A stretch of DNA of 64,000 bases from Pomphorhynchus laevis (lineage: Eukaryota; Acanthocephala; Palaeacanthocephala; Echinorhynchida; Pomphorhynchidae). Positions 22,096-32,319 of this stretch are shown here, one piece after another. Position numbers and translations under genes: made by a program. The notes below the pieces were generated by a model. It was not told the origin of the DNA, did not search any database, and saw only the letters and a list, made by a program, of their open reading frames with translations. Each line of letters starts with the position of its first letter. The stretch's first letter is position 1. The DNA is taken from NCBI GenBank assembly GCA_012934845.2, contig WNNJ02003003.1, positions 62,001 to 126,000 on the forward strand, written 5' to 3'.

Positions 22096-24650
22096 AGAGA
22101 AACAAATCGGTAACGCTCCGCAGCTATAGCAGAGCTAGTGCTACTTTGATGCATACCTCTACATCGGCCAATTCGTTTGCTAGCATTTCACGCATGATGC
22201 TATGTAGAATCGAGGGCAGACATCTCGTTTGTCAAAACTGATTGTGGACCATGTGAAAGGGCTTCCCTCATATTCAGTTTGGGATAGTATAATTTGTAGT
22301 CCAACAATACCGTACAACATTCGCGTCGTAGAATTTAGTTTTAGAGAGTCGAATACCATGTTGAACATTCTTCAACTGAGGCATGCTTAATTAGCATAAT
22401 CATGCCTCGATCGTCAAAATTAATTTTATTTAATAAGTTGCAATGGGTAATGTTCTTTTGGAGCCGTATTTCCGAAGCTAATATTTGCTGCTTTTCTCTA
22501 GTTTCCGACATGGATAGTCTGTCTGACATTGGTTGACACAACAAAAAAGAGTTTTAGTAGTTTTGTCACGACATTATCCTCACAGTAGCGTCCTGCTGTA
22601 TCAAGAATAGGAACAATACCTGTGAGGATAATGTCGTGCCACAATCAGAAGGAAAAATATTTCTTAATAGAGATAATTCCAATAATAGTTGGAAAGACAA
22701 TCTCTGTCATCACATTCGATAGGGAATATAAGCCCGATAGGTTGACGTTGTATGTTTTAGAAATATATTGCCATCTGAATTGAAACAAATGTGTTAGTGC
22801 AGTGCACGACAAGTGGGATCAACATTAGCAATATCTGTTAAGTTCTTCATGCCATTAGTCCATGTAACAACTTTACCTAAATTAGCTTCGAATAATTGAT
22901 CTTCAACGTAGTTCCTTATATCTTAATTCGATCTGACATAATATTTTACTTGAGAATTGCGGAATACTAGCCTTGCGTGTTCTGCCATTTGTAGATGGGC
23001 AAGTAATTTACATTTCCTTCATTCAGGAAAAATCCAAATTGGGGACCAATTTCATTTATGAGATTACAAACTTTGATAAGAGCAGTTCCAACTAAGTTAA
23101 AATCGTCAGCATACCACTTATGAACAACCGTTAACATATGGTAAATTGGTATAAATCAGAGGTAAGGAAGCCGTTGCAAAGAAAATCATGACTAGAGGAT
23201 CACCTTGAATGAATCCTTCATTTGAGTATCGTTTAGTTATCAATGGTTAGAACTGTTGGAGTGAATTAAACGTTGTGTAGAAATGTAGTCAAGGATGAAC
23301 ATACATTATCTAACTTCATTAGGGTATGTCTCCGATTTATTTGGCTAAATGCGTTTTTGGCATCAAGTTGTAATATACATTGATTATCATTGCTGGAGAA
23401 TGATTGTCTAATTGAGTATACAGCAAATTCAATACTGCGTCTTTGTTCAGTACAAAGTTGTACGCGATTTATAACTTCTTGTAGATCAACATATATTCTG
23501 GAAGCGAGAACGCGCCCTATGTGTCGGCGGTTTACCTCTCCAATGTCTATTGGACGGATTCTAGGATATTTTTATAATGGTATTACAAGGCTAACATCGA
23601 ACTCTTCCAGTGCCTTCGTGATCAATGCAATTGTTGGGATGATTATTGCAAACTTGGCTAAGTCCAAAGCCAATTTATCTGAGCACATTCCAAATCCCTA
23701 CAGTATTGATCTCCATAAGGTAAAATTAGCTCCGGACGAACCAGCTGAACCACGAGTGCTTCTCTCGCTTTCGTATTTCTGCTACCGAAATGTCTTGAAA
23801 TATGATGGGATGGTGTAATTGAACTTGCATTAATTTGTCTTTTAGAATAGAGCAGTCGTGTGCTTTAGCTGCTGATGGATGTAGCTGAATAAGCTTCTGC
23901 TTTACAGTTCCATTTCCGACATGGTCTTCCAGATGAAGAGTTCTTATGTGTAATTTACGTTTTTAAGTAGTTTTGAGGCAGATCGAGTTTGACTATTGCA
24001 AAAGAGCTGGGAAAACTTTATAACGCAATTAATAGTTGAATTTGATGCAGATTAAAAACAAGAACGTTCAAGTTGCATAATGTGGGCGTCGAGGATTCGT
24101 TCTTAAATCTGACCTTCATCCCACAATCGCAAACGACGTGTTATGTTTAATTTGATCACTCGTGTACAAAGATTTCTTTTGCACACATATTATTTATATC
24201 AAGCACTGCAGTAAGAGAGAGGCTCGCGAGGATATTAATACAGTCGATTCTAGCATTACACCTTGGTAGTGGGTGAAGATTAGAAATCCATTTGATTACT
24301 TCATCTATGCAATCAATTCTATTTGTTGAGATAATGAACTTAGCGATGCTGAAGATATTGACGATTGATATGCGTTCGGATCAGTGTTTTAAGAAGTTTG
24401 AGTGTTGTTCATTCGAACAGTTGCTTTACTATCCGGGTTTGACGCTGGTGTCCAATCTATTATTTTATTCGGGCAATTTGGTGCTCGACAATTCTCGCAG
24501 AGTATTATCCTTTGCACAACGACATCCACGACAAACGGCATACTTGCAGTTACAACTGCAACATTTAGGGATTGATGCTGCTTTATCTCTTGGCTTTGTT
24601 CCAAGTGTTCATGTCGGTGTATATATTTATTGTATAGATTTATAAGTTTT
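21640..24650 (-). mobile_element. LINE with reverse transcriptase and C-terminal restriction-like domain
   Basis: On the minus strand, IQGDPL (near 23,200) and WYADDFNL (near 23,110) mark the reverse transcriptase. Further on comes a cysteine/histidine region (GSPFT near 22,260), then ARSDIECYGL and LLDICVFNHLAPSY (near 22,000-22,050), the PD-(D/E)XK-like 'FDVRVFNP' signature. Last come KQYSECIQTLRCKIGFKL and CIRASRS (near 21,680-21,760). This order is familiar from an invertebrate LINE family with a restriction-like endonuclease; I cannot name the clade. Many frame breaks and a foldback at 22,567-22,638 show it is dead. Confidence 0.68.
22567..22638. repeat. 19-bp inverted repeat in the LINE
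   Basis: CACGACATTATCCTCACAG at 22,567-22,585 and its exact reverse complement at 22,620-22,638, spaced by 34 bp. It interrupts the minus-strand LINE frame and resembles, on a smaller scale, the foldback in the PLE at 9.5 kb. Confidence 0.9.
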
Positions 24651-24769
24651 TTCGGTCCCTTTTAAGCTGTTAATTTTTTGTTAATTACAATAATTATTAT
24701 AAGTATATCAATGAAAGTTTCTCAATGATTAAAATAATCACACAACTCTATCTATTTCTAAATTGGAAT

Positions 24770-24830
24770 TAAATGGATAAAATTGAATTAATAGTAGCCT
24801 TAAGCATTTTGAAAAATGTTTAATTTTTTA
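24770..24830 (+). mobile_element. Short PLE reverse transcriptase scrap
   Basis: ATGGATAAAATTGAATTAAT and the following bases match 9598-9650 of the Naiad-type PLE (MDKIELIE...SLNIL) with a few substitutions. Only about 60 bp remain. Confidence 0.6.
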
Positions 24831-25396
24831 AATTAGTTATAATGACCCAAAAGAGTCGAGTTCTTAAAGTCGGTGAACTTTAAATGGGCATTTCCTTGTC
24901 CGTTAACAGACTTTAGAAAAAGTGGGTATGAGCAAATTTATACGCATGTACTACAATCCATGTACTACTCCCCATAGTACATTGTACTAAAATACCATAA
25001 TAAAATTTAACGTCGTATAATATACTAGGGAATTTTCATGTCCACGATTAAAAGCAAACTGATTAAAAACAAAGGGCAAAAATAAAAATTTGTGAATTAC
25101 GGAAACTTTGAGTACGAAACTCAAGTATTAAATGTCAAGAATGAGACTTTGTACAACGAAGGCATTATCATCAATACATGATAAATATATTTTTAAAACA
25201 AACCGGAATAGTTCTGGTAGCAATTGTGAATCGGGTACATTTTATAACCTTAATTTAGGAATAAATTGTGGTCGACCAAAGGTCTTGATTACATGGAACC
25301 AAAATATACATGTATATCTATTTTAAAGAACGGAGGAATACTACCCTATTCTTAAATATTCTTTTATTAATTAATATTTAATTTCTATATATAATA

Positions 25397-25728
25397 TATA
25401 GAAAAAGAGAGATCTCACTCTCCTTTAATAAAAGTTAGCCGATATTAAAGAGACCTGCGCTGGCATTTACCAGTGCTTTTGCTAATGATCCTTTTTGGTG
25501 AAGCTGTAGTACTGATTTAGTACTCTGTGATGTTACTAGAAAATTTTCTAGTACATCATTCACATTGATTCATTCATTGATTGCCGTCTGCCAGCCCTCC
25601 TCTGCATCCAGTAGTGGGATGGATCTGCCACTGATGAGTCATTGTGATGACGAAACAGCATTCGTCATTCTTTCGCGTCTGGCTTACATGTTTTACAAGA
25701 AATTCACGCGGAATGGTCTTACTCTCCT
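25397..25728 (+). mobile_element. 332-bp hammerhead-bearing insertion (retrozyme-like)
   Basis: Relative to the second composite repeat this segment is extra, and it is flanked by an 11-bp TATATATAATA (25,386-25,396 and 25,729-25,739), a likely target-site duplication, though in AT-rich sequence. A 14-bp near-repeat TCT(C/T)ACTCTCCTT lies at both ends (25,413 and 25,717), about 304 bp apart. It has no ORF of note and contains a complete hammerhead core. The combination fits a non-autonomous ribozyme-bearing retroelement. That is inference; the family is not one I can name. Confidence 0.6.
25627..25683 (+). ncRNA. Hammerhead ribozyme, complete core
   Basis: GCCA (stem I 5' strand, 25,627-25,630), CTGATGA (25,631-25,637), hairpin GTCAT-tgtg-ATGAC (stem II), GAAA (25,652-25,655), a stem III closed by AC/GT with GC/GC inside, then the cleavage triplet GTC (25,677-25,679) and TGGC (25,680-25,683), which pairs with GCCA. 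All core residues (C3 UGAUGA, G12AA, A15.1-U16.1, C17) match. Stem I is only 4 bp and stem III has a bulged A and a long loop, so activity is not certain. Confidence 0.6.
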
Positions 25729-25930
25729 TATATATAATAATATTTTATAAATAAAATATTACTTATGTATTAATATAAAATTTAAAAGGAATAATCGCTT
25801 CCAGAGCATATATAATTACTCCAGCCTACCGTCAGCATGCTAAAACCACTTATTAATTACAGTATTTGCAAAAGTTGATAATTATCCATTATTGATAAAG
25901 AATTATTGTAAGTGGATCGAAAAAGAAAAG

Positions 25931-26034
25931 TTATTGGAGCTTGATCAAAGTAAGAAAAAAATCAAAGAAAAGTAATTTTCTGAAGATAATAACAGAAGTT
26001 AGCGAAATATCTTTATTTGATCCAGCTCCAATAA
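25931..26034. mobile_element. Small inverted-repeat (MITE-like) element
   Basis: 19-bp terminal inverted repeats, TTATTGGAGCTTGATCAAA at 25,931-25,949 and its complement with one mismatch at 26,016-26,034. A longer relative at 52,750-53,575 shows the same ends and an internal inverted TTTCGCTAACC/GGTTAGCGAAA. No transposase. A non-autonomous DNA transposon is the simplest reading. Confidence 0.55.
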
Positions 26035-26049
26035 TAGTTTAACGTTTTG

Positions 26050-27090
26050 CTTAATTTTTTCTCAAAATAATTTGAGAAATTTTTTCAATATATTTTAAAT
26101 TATTTTTAATAATTTTTAAATTGTTTTCAACACTATAATATTTTTCTGGCAATGTTTTTACTTTTTTAGCATTATTTTTAATTTAATTTTTAAATAATTT
26201 TTAATAATTTTTCTTAATTTTTTATAACGTTTTGTTATACGCTTCATATTATACGTTCTTTTACGAATTAAATTATTAAACAGTTTGTTATAAAAAGTTT
26301 ATGAAAGGTTTTATAATTATAAAATATATATATCGGTTTTAAATATTATACTATTAATATCAAATATTAATAATTACCATGTCGTGAAAATATAGCTCTT
26401 CAAAATAGCAGTAGAACGAGCTTTACAACCAGTAAAATATTTTATATTTTTATAGGATATTATAATGATCAACATATTGTAAATTCAATTATCAACTTTT
26501 TCAAAAAGAGAATGAATCATTTTATTTACCTGATAATGTTTTTCAATTCGTAAAACTTTGCTCTTTGATATTTACAATTTAATTATTCACCCTGATGACT
26601 CTAGACTATATCTTTGATTCTATTATTTTATTTGCTAAGAGTAACTTCTTTTATTTGTTGCTTGGTCGTTTATCACGGGAAAAATGTTGCAAAAAGTTTC
26701 GTTGTATTTTTTTTGTTGTATAATCGGCTGACGAAAATTTATTTTGAATATTAATTCTTCTCCATAATACTTTTAAATCAGTTAACTATCAAATATCAGT
26801 TATATTTTGTACTTTAAATTTAAAAATGTAAATATCTTAATCCAAACAAAAACTTTTAACATTTTTTAAAAAGATTAATAGGAAATATACTGTGTTAGAA
26901 TAAAGGTTATATGTTATCCGGAACTGATATGCTGTAAAATTTGTAAATTGTTTTACCAAATTAAAATTTTCAAATTTATAAATATATATCAAATTATAGA
27001 ATCCGCTAAAAATTAAAGGTAAATAAATTATGGAATTTATCTACTAATAAAGATATACGTATATATTTATGAGTATACATATATTTATAT
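26050..27090. other. AT-rich stretch, no gene
   Basis: Only short open frames. A weak match to the PLE 3' end (AGAATAA...GGAACTGATATGCTG) lies near 26,895-26,935. The 5' end of the following LINE is near 27,090. Confidence 0.4.
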
Positions 27091-27098
27091 ATTTATCC

Positions 27099-27140
27099 GC
27101 TTTGAGGCTTCTCAAAGCCGAAACGGTACGCCGTTTTGCA
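27099..27140 (+). ncRNA. Hairpin pair / hammerhead-like motif at LINE 5' end
   Basis: A perfect hairpin GCTTTGAG-gctt-CTCAAAGC is followed by CCGAAACGG-TACG-CCGTTTTG. Compared with the second 5' end at 32,162 (which has CTGATGAGG), the ancestral sequence would read CTGATGA - stem II - GAAA - ACGG/CCGT - UU, a hammerhead arrangement. In this copy the CUGAUGA is degraded, and stem I pairing is not visible. Confidence 0.35.
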
Positions 27141-27474
27141 GTGCAGAATTATGAAATTCTCTGTATAGACGAAAACAGATAGGTGTATTAAATCAGATTA
27201 AAAACAGATAGGTCTTGATTAAATCGAACCTCTAATTTATTTATTGGTCCTTTGAGGATAGCAGGCAGCGGTAATATTTCCTTTGTAATTTATTGTATTG
27301 ATCAATTAATGATCCCGCTGATGTCTATTCCACTAAAAAATTCGCTGCATTTCATTGGCTTTGAAAGCGCAAGCTACGTCATATAATTCGCATATAGTGA
27401 ATTCTTTCTGCTTTAATCTATATATGGTATGTTTTTCATGTTTACATGGTCAGTTTTTTTTCGGAAGTGTTGTT

Positions 27475-27606
27475 CAAGTTTTCGGAATCAAGAGCTATAT
27501 TGGTGTTCAAGTTTTCGGAATCAAGAGCTATATTTGTGTACAAGTTTTCGGAATCAAGAGCTATATTGGTTTTCAAGTTTTCGGAATCAAGACCTATATT
27601 AATAGC
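27475..27606 (+). repeat. Four 33-bp tandem repeats in LINE 5' UTR
   Basis: Unit starts at 27,475, 27,508, 27,541 and 27,574 (CAAGTTTTCGGAATCAAGAG plus 13 bases). Because 33 is divisible by three the array reads as QVFGIKSYIGV-type repeats within an 84-aa open frame (27,355-27,609). Whether that frame is translated is unknown. Tandem 5' UTR repeats often carry promoter activity in LINEs. Confidence 0.9.
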
Positions 27607-27945
27607 TGAAAGGTGAGTTTTTTGCTTTTGATATAGTTTAGTTTAGTTTATTAATTTTTTATATTTTATTTTATTTTTTTTTGTTTGTTGTATTTGCTTT
27701 TTGTTTTTTGTTTCTATTTATTTATTCATATATATAAGTACATAAGTACAGTTGGAAGGAACTAATTGCCTTAAGCCAGTTGGGAAGAGAAAATCTTCTT
27801 CCCAGCTGGAGGAAAATTTAAAAAATATAGAAAAATAATCTTCAGTGCAAAAGAGGCTCTTGCCTATAAAGCAAGACTCTTTTGCAATTAAAGTAACATG
27901 TAAAGAAAACCATAATCTAAACAAAAAAATAAGAGAGATGGAGAG

Positions 27946-28719
27946 ATGGAAATAAGAAAAACTGTTCGAGGAGAAATCTTCGAACGGTTTTTCAAAAGAG
28001 ATAATTTCTACCGAATCTCCTTCAAAAGCTTAGCTTTGAAAGATAAATTCAAAGCGGCTTTAGTTGGAGAAGAGGGTATAGAAATTATCGACATTTCTCC
28101 ACAAGTGACGGCCATCCTTAGGGATGTGCCGTCATTTGCGGAGAAAGAAGATGTTGAAGAATTATTACATCAATATGATGTAAGGATTCTGAAAACATGC
28201 AAATCATACAATCAATCATATAGTTCCTTTCTTTTGAAGGGAGCTATATGTAGTTTGAAAAAATCGAAAGAAGATGGAGGCAGCATCTGCGGACATCGAA
28301 TATCTGTAAAGATATTCGACGAAGACGATGCTGCCTTTCGGTATCCGCAGTGTTATAGATGTAAGCGCTGGGGGCATTTTTCGAACATGTGTCGAGAAGT
28401 GTCACCGCGTTGCGTCCACTGCGGAGAACACGAAACACAAGCATGTGGAAATAAAAATAGGCCGACATGTGCAAACTGTAGGCAACCTCACAAGGCGTAC
28501 TCACACGTTTGTCCAGAGTTCAAGTCTTACTTGGCCTGGGTAAACGGTGAGAACAAGAAGGCTTGTGAGGAAGCTCAGTCCTACCTTAGGGCAGCCAAAA
28601 GTCACTCTCTGGATCAACACGCTGGACAAGCAGCGATGCTGATCGAGAGAGTACTTACTCTTGAAAAAGAAATGGCTGCCTTAAGGCAGGAAAATGCAAA
28701 ATTAAAAAAGATGCTGTAA
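27946..28719 (+). CDS. LINE ORF1, gag-like protein with three CCHC zinc knuckles
   Basis: 257-aa RNA-binding protein expected to coat LINE RNA. Three zinc knuckles lie at about residues 138-190: CYRCKRWGHFSNMC (C-X2-C-X4-H-X4-C), CVHCGEHETQAC and CANCRQPHKAYSHVC. The N-terminal part resembles the RRM-like fold region of R1/I-type gag proteins (FYRISFKSLALKDKFKAAL). The C-terminal 45 residues (LEKEMAALRQENAKLKKML at the end) look like a leucine-zipper coiled coil for self-association. The ATG lies in the GGAGAGATGG context at 27,946. The frame is complete. Confidence 0.85.
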   Translation: MEIRKTVRGEIFERFFKRDNFYRISFKSLALKDKFKAALVGEEGIEIIDISPQVTAILRDVPSFAEKEDVEELLHQYDVRILKTCKSYNQSYSSFLLKGAICSLKKSKEDGGSICGHRISVKIFDEDDAAFRYPQCYRCKRWGHFSNMCREVSPRCVHCGEHETQACGNKNRPTCANCRQPHKAYSHVCPEFKSYLAWVNGENKKACEEAQSYLRAAKSHSLDQHAGQAAMLIERVLTLEKEMAALRQENAKLKKML

Positions 28720-28733
28720 TCCACGAATCCGAT

Positions 28734-31652
28734 TTGAAGAAATTCAAATCGGAGTTGAACGCAACAACATTACGCAAATACAGATCGTTGAAACAGGAGA
28801 AAGACAAGTCATCGATTTCGGTGACTACTTTTAATCGTTTCAACGATTTGTCACAAATACAAGGCCCTCAGAATGAGGACAATAATATAGACTATTGTTC
28901 AGTAGTATCGACTGATTCTGAGGGTCTTTCGATTAAAGCGCCAGGGACTGCTATAAAGATGCTGACGTTACCTGAATCACTTCAGGTGGCGTCGAGTCGG
29001 AGGGGCAGTTCCTGGCACAAAGCTTCGAATGCAAGAAAAAAACGAAGAATTGAGTATTCTTCGCTTGAAGACATCTGCCTAATGAGTTGGAATATAGGTT
29101 CTGTTAAGAACCTGATACAGTATTTCAGTCTCATACCGGCAGATGTGCTTCTCTTGCAGGAAGCAAGATCACCCGATCAATTGAGGATTTTTAGCAGCAA
29201 GATCGACGACTGCGACACATTTGTGTCAGCAGAAGGTCTCAGGATGGAACTCTTCCTAGTGTCGGTGGTAAAGAAGCGTTTTTGCGCATCTTTACTATCG
29301 CATGGCACTAGCGAAGTAGGTTCATTCCAGCTCCTCCGGTTTTTCATCTCTAGACGCCCAGTTTATGTAGCAAATTGTTACATCAAGCCGGGGGCCTGGA
29401 GTTCGAAAAAGGGGAGGAGAGAGATTCGATCAATGCTGTTGAAGATCTTCAATTTGGGTGGTCAATTTTTAATTGGAGATTTCAACGACGACGGTGGGTC
29501 TCGGGTGGGCAGCATGATCGCTCCAGCATGGGAGGTCATATGTCCCCCGGAAGGGACATTTATCCGTCGTCGCAATGGTTATTGCTCCACGTTAGATTTT
29601 GCTATGCAAAACAAAAATACAAATTTTAAAATTAAATGGCAGCAGAATTTGCTGCCAGATACTTTTAATGATGGGCATAAGCTTGTATATTGGTCGTGGA
29701 AGGAGGAACTAGTTTTCAAGATAAGATTCCAACCGACACGGGCCGGTATACAAGCTTTTAATAGATCAATAAGCGAAGTAATGATAAATTTAAATAATAA
29801 AAATATTTTTTGTACTATTTTAAAAAATACTTTTAATGAAATAATAAATTTTAGTATTTGCAATAATAATTTTATAATAAATAATAATTTTAATTTTTTC
29901 GATTGTTTGAATATTTTAGATGATACGTTTTTGACAAATTTTACAAATAAATTAAAAGAATCAAATTCTCTATTAATTTTAAATAATGAAATTTTTAGTA
30001 ATGCAAATAAATTTTTAACTACTAAACGACCGCCCAACATCAAGTACACTCCTAAAGCTCTTCATTTGAAACGTATTCTCTGGGGTTTACGAACGGATAC
30101 GAATCCTTCGTCTCAGAGAATCGCTCAAATGGCTATGCTCAAGAATGATATTCAAGAGTTGGAGCAGAGGGTAGACGCTAAAAAGTTGCTGTCTTACAAG
30201 AATTTTTCAAAGGAATGGTGGCAAACCATTAGGCGAACCACCTTCCGTTCTTGGAGGGCAGCGGCTTCTAAGTGGATATCCTCTAAGGGTTTTGGGAATG
30301 TACTTCATGAAATGAAAATGAAACACCTAGCCAATGCTGAAGGATGGACCGAGAGGAAAATGATGAAGATCCGTATGGAACTCTTGTTTTCGACCATCGA
30401 CAATTCGCAAGAGGACATCACTATCAAGGACATTTTGAGTGCGTGGCCAGTCGTGCCAAAGACTTCGTCTAACGGGTTTTCGGCATGTGCTGCTGCGACC
30501 AAATTGATCGTCGATAGGGTTCGGACGGATATTGCTGCCAAGATGCTAGGGGTACCTTTAGCATCTTGGTGTGATATTGCGGTCGGAAAAGTGGTGTTCC
30601 TTGCGAAGGGAAGATGGGTGTCGAATGCTAAAGACACAAGACCCATAACAATATCTAATAATATTATTATGGTGTATGAGAGAGCTCTTGCTAGGATCCT
30701 TTCCCGATTCTACGAAGATCGTGATATGTTGGGAGACCACATTCACGGGTTTCGTAGAGGAAGGGGAACTGTTAAGGCAGTAAGGTCCATGCAGAGTTTT
30801 CTCACCAGCGATAGACGACCTGCAATCCTCTATTCGCTGGATGTGTCGGCGGCCTTCGACAACTTGGGGCATGATGCAATAGTTACAACGTTAACCAGTG
30901 ATGGTATACCGAGTAATTTGTTGCATCGTGTCCTGGGTATATTAAAAGCAAGAACTTTCTACTTGGATGATGACGGGGGTAAGTACTATCATCTCAACAA
31001 AGGACTTCCCCAGGGCTCACCTCTGTCTCCTATCATTTATATGATAGTGACGAGGGGAGTTCTGGAGGGTCTTTTGGATAGGAACACCCACGCCATCATT
31101 TATGCGGACGACATCTCGATCGCATTTAAGAGAAATACTCTGTCGGATGCAAGGTTTGAAGGGCGAATGAAGTCTGTAATGGACATTGTTGCTCATCGCT
31201 TAGCGAAGTTTGGCTTGTCTTTAAACCCAGCGAAGAGCAATTTTGTTCATTACAGATTTCGGCGTCCTGGAAAGCACACTCGTCTCCTCGATTCTCTTCC
31301 AGGGAATCGAAAGCGTCGGGTGCGCATTCTGGGATCCGTTTTCGAACCACGTTTGCATCCTAGGTCAGATATGGCCAGGTGTTTCAAATTAGTTAGAAAA
31401 GGGCTACGTATGTTTGAAAGAGCGAGACGATTAAATGCCGGTTTGGGTAGATGTGTAATTGTGCTCAATGCGTTTGTATTGAGCGGATTGTACTTCTACT
31501 CAAACAATCGCCCTCCAGAACAACGATATCTATTTTTAAAACGATTATTAATTTTAATAAATAAATTTTTCATGAATGAAATTGAAATTAAAAATAAATT
31601 AATTAAAAAATATGTTTTATTTTACAATTTGAAAATCAAATGTTTTGAATAA
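28734..31652 (+). CDS. LINE ORF2, AP-endonuclease and reverse transcriptase
   Basis: 972 aa. The N-terminal 110 residues are a linker. The AP-type endonuclease runs from MSWNIGSV (about residue 120) through LLLQEARSP, YVANCYIKPG and IGDFND to GYCSTLDFAM and NDGHKLV, where SDH would be usual. The reverse transcriptase has HGFRRGRGT, YSLDVSAAFDN, GLPQGSPLSPIIYMI and IIYADDISIAF, all catalytic Asp present. No RNase H domain follows. Two blocks are sharply AT-rich (29,750-30,030 between the domains, and 31,535-31,652 at the C-terminus), coding N/F/I/K-rich sequence unlike the rest. The start is the ATG 14 bp after ORF1. Confidence 0.88.
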   Translation: MKKFKSELNATTLRKYRSLKQEKDKSSISVTTFNRFNDLSQIQGPQNEDNNIDYCSVVSTDSEGLSIKAPGTAIKMLTLPESLQVASSRRGSSWHKASNARKKRRIEYSSLEDICLMSWNIGSVKNLIQYFSLIPADVLLLQEARSPDQLRIFSSKIDDCDTFVSAEGLRMELFLVSVVKKRFCASLLSHGTSEVGSFQLLRFFISRRPVYVANCYIKPGAWSSKKGRREIRSMLLKIFNLGGQFLIGDFNDDGGSRVGSMIAPAWEVICPPEGTFIRRRNGYCSTLDFAMQNKNTNFKIKWQQNLLPDTFNDGHKLVYWSWKEELVFKIRFQPTRAGIQAFNRSISEVMINLNNKNIFCTILKNTFNEIINFSICNNNFIINNNFNFFDCLNILDDTFLTNFTNKLKESNSLLILNNEIFSNANKFLTTKRPPNIKYTPKALHLKRILWGLRTDTNPSSQRIAQMAMLKNDIQELEQRVDAKKLLSYKNFSKEWWQTIRRTTFRSWRAAASKWISSKGFGNVLHEMKMKHLANAEGWTERKMMKIRMELLFSTIDNSQEDITIKDILSAWPVVPKTSSNGFSACAAATKLIVDRVRTDIAAKMLGVPLASWCDIAVGKVVFLAKGRWVSNAKDTRPITISNNIIMVYERALARILSRFYEDRDMLGDHIHGFRRGRGTVKAVRSMQSFLTSDRRPAILYSLDVSAAFDNLGHDAIVTTLTSDGIPSNLLHRVLGILKARTFYLDDDGGKYYHLNKGLPQGSPLSPIIYMIVTRGVLEGLLDRNTHAIIYADDISIAFKRNTLSDARFEGRMKSVMDIVAHRLAKFGLSLNPAKSNFVHYRFRRPGKHTRLLDSLPGNRKRRVRILGSVFEPRLHPRSDMARCFKLVRKGLRMFERARRLNAGLGRCVIVLNAFVLSGLYFYSNNRPPEQRYLFLKRLLILINKFFMNEIEIKNKLIKKYVLFYNLKIKCFE

Positions 31653-32144
31653 TTTTTTGTTTATCTTGTCTGAAATTTGTTTGATTATTTTTCTAAACTT
31701 GGATGTATATATTAATTTTATATTGCGCTTGCCTACAAGTGCTTTGTCAGAGAAATTAGAGAAATTAAGAAAAGTATAATTAAATGTATTATATCTTCAT
31801 TTTTTTGTCATTGTTTAAATGACAAAAAATATTTTGTTACAAAATATTTTTTATTTTATTGGTAATATCAATTTTATCCAAATTTTGTTTTTTATGATTA
31901 TTTTGAATTTTTATTTTAGAATTGAATTTTAGCATTTTATCATTTTGAATTTTTGTTTAAAATTCTTATCCTCGACATCCAACCAAAGAAATCTCAATCG
32001 AAACCTGCGAAAAGAAAGAAAAAAGAATAAAGAAATGAAAATCGATTGGGGCTCCATACTTGGCTGGGGTCGAAAAAGTCAGAAAAAAACGAAAATATAT
32101 ATGAATTTTGTGTTTTTTACTTTAATAAATCATTAATTTTTTTA

Positions 32145-32316
32145 CATGGTATGTACTGGAACTGATGAGGTTTCTTAAAGCCAAAACGGTACGCCGTTTT
32201 GGCTTCGGCTAATATTACTGAAAAGAAATCGCTGCATTAAATTCGAAAGCGCAAGCTACGTAACGCGATTAGTGAATTCATTTTGCTTTATATATAATTT
32301 GGTAGTATGATGTGTA
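32145..32316 (+). mobile_element. Second 5' end of the same LINE family
   Basis: Shares with 27,100-27,420 the hairpin region (AAAACGGTACGCCGTTTT), CGCTGCATT, GAAAGCGCAAGCTACGT and TAGTGAATTC, in the same order. It breaks off near 32,316, where SINE sequence begins. It carries the better-preserved CTGATGAGG at 32,162-32,170 and a 10-bp perfect hairpin GCCAAAACGG/CCGTTTTGGC. It lies immediately 3' of the first LINE, in the same orientation. Confidence 0.7.
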
Positions 32317-32319
32317 ACA

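Larger units (their letters stand above)
24858..26045 (+). repeat. Composite dispersed repeat, copy 1
   Basis: This block (24,858-25,396 plus 25,740-26,045) is about 90% identical to 47,741-48,317 plus 52,585-52,870 and 53,519-53,580. Its middle (25,397-25,728) is an insertion absent from the second copy. The second copy in turn has an extra segment near 47,905-47,970. No coding capacity was seen. It includes a small inverted-repeat element at its right end. Confidence 0.85.
27090..32140 (+). mobile_element. Two-ORF LINE (I/jockey-like group), both frames open
   Basis: Order: 5' UTR with hairpins (27,099-27,140) and four 33-bp tandem repeats (27,475-27,606), ORF1 gag-like (27,946-28,719), ORF2 with endonuclease and reverse transcriptase (28,734-31,652), then an AT-rich 3' region with AATAAA-like sequence (TTAATAAATC near 32,120). 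The two ORFs are 14 bp apart, and neither contains a stop or frameshift, unlike every other LINE here. It is therefore the youngest or possibly still active LINE in the window. Target-site duplications and the exact 3' end were not resolved. Confidence 0.75.
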
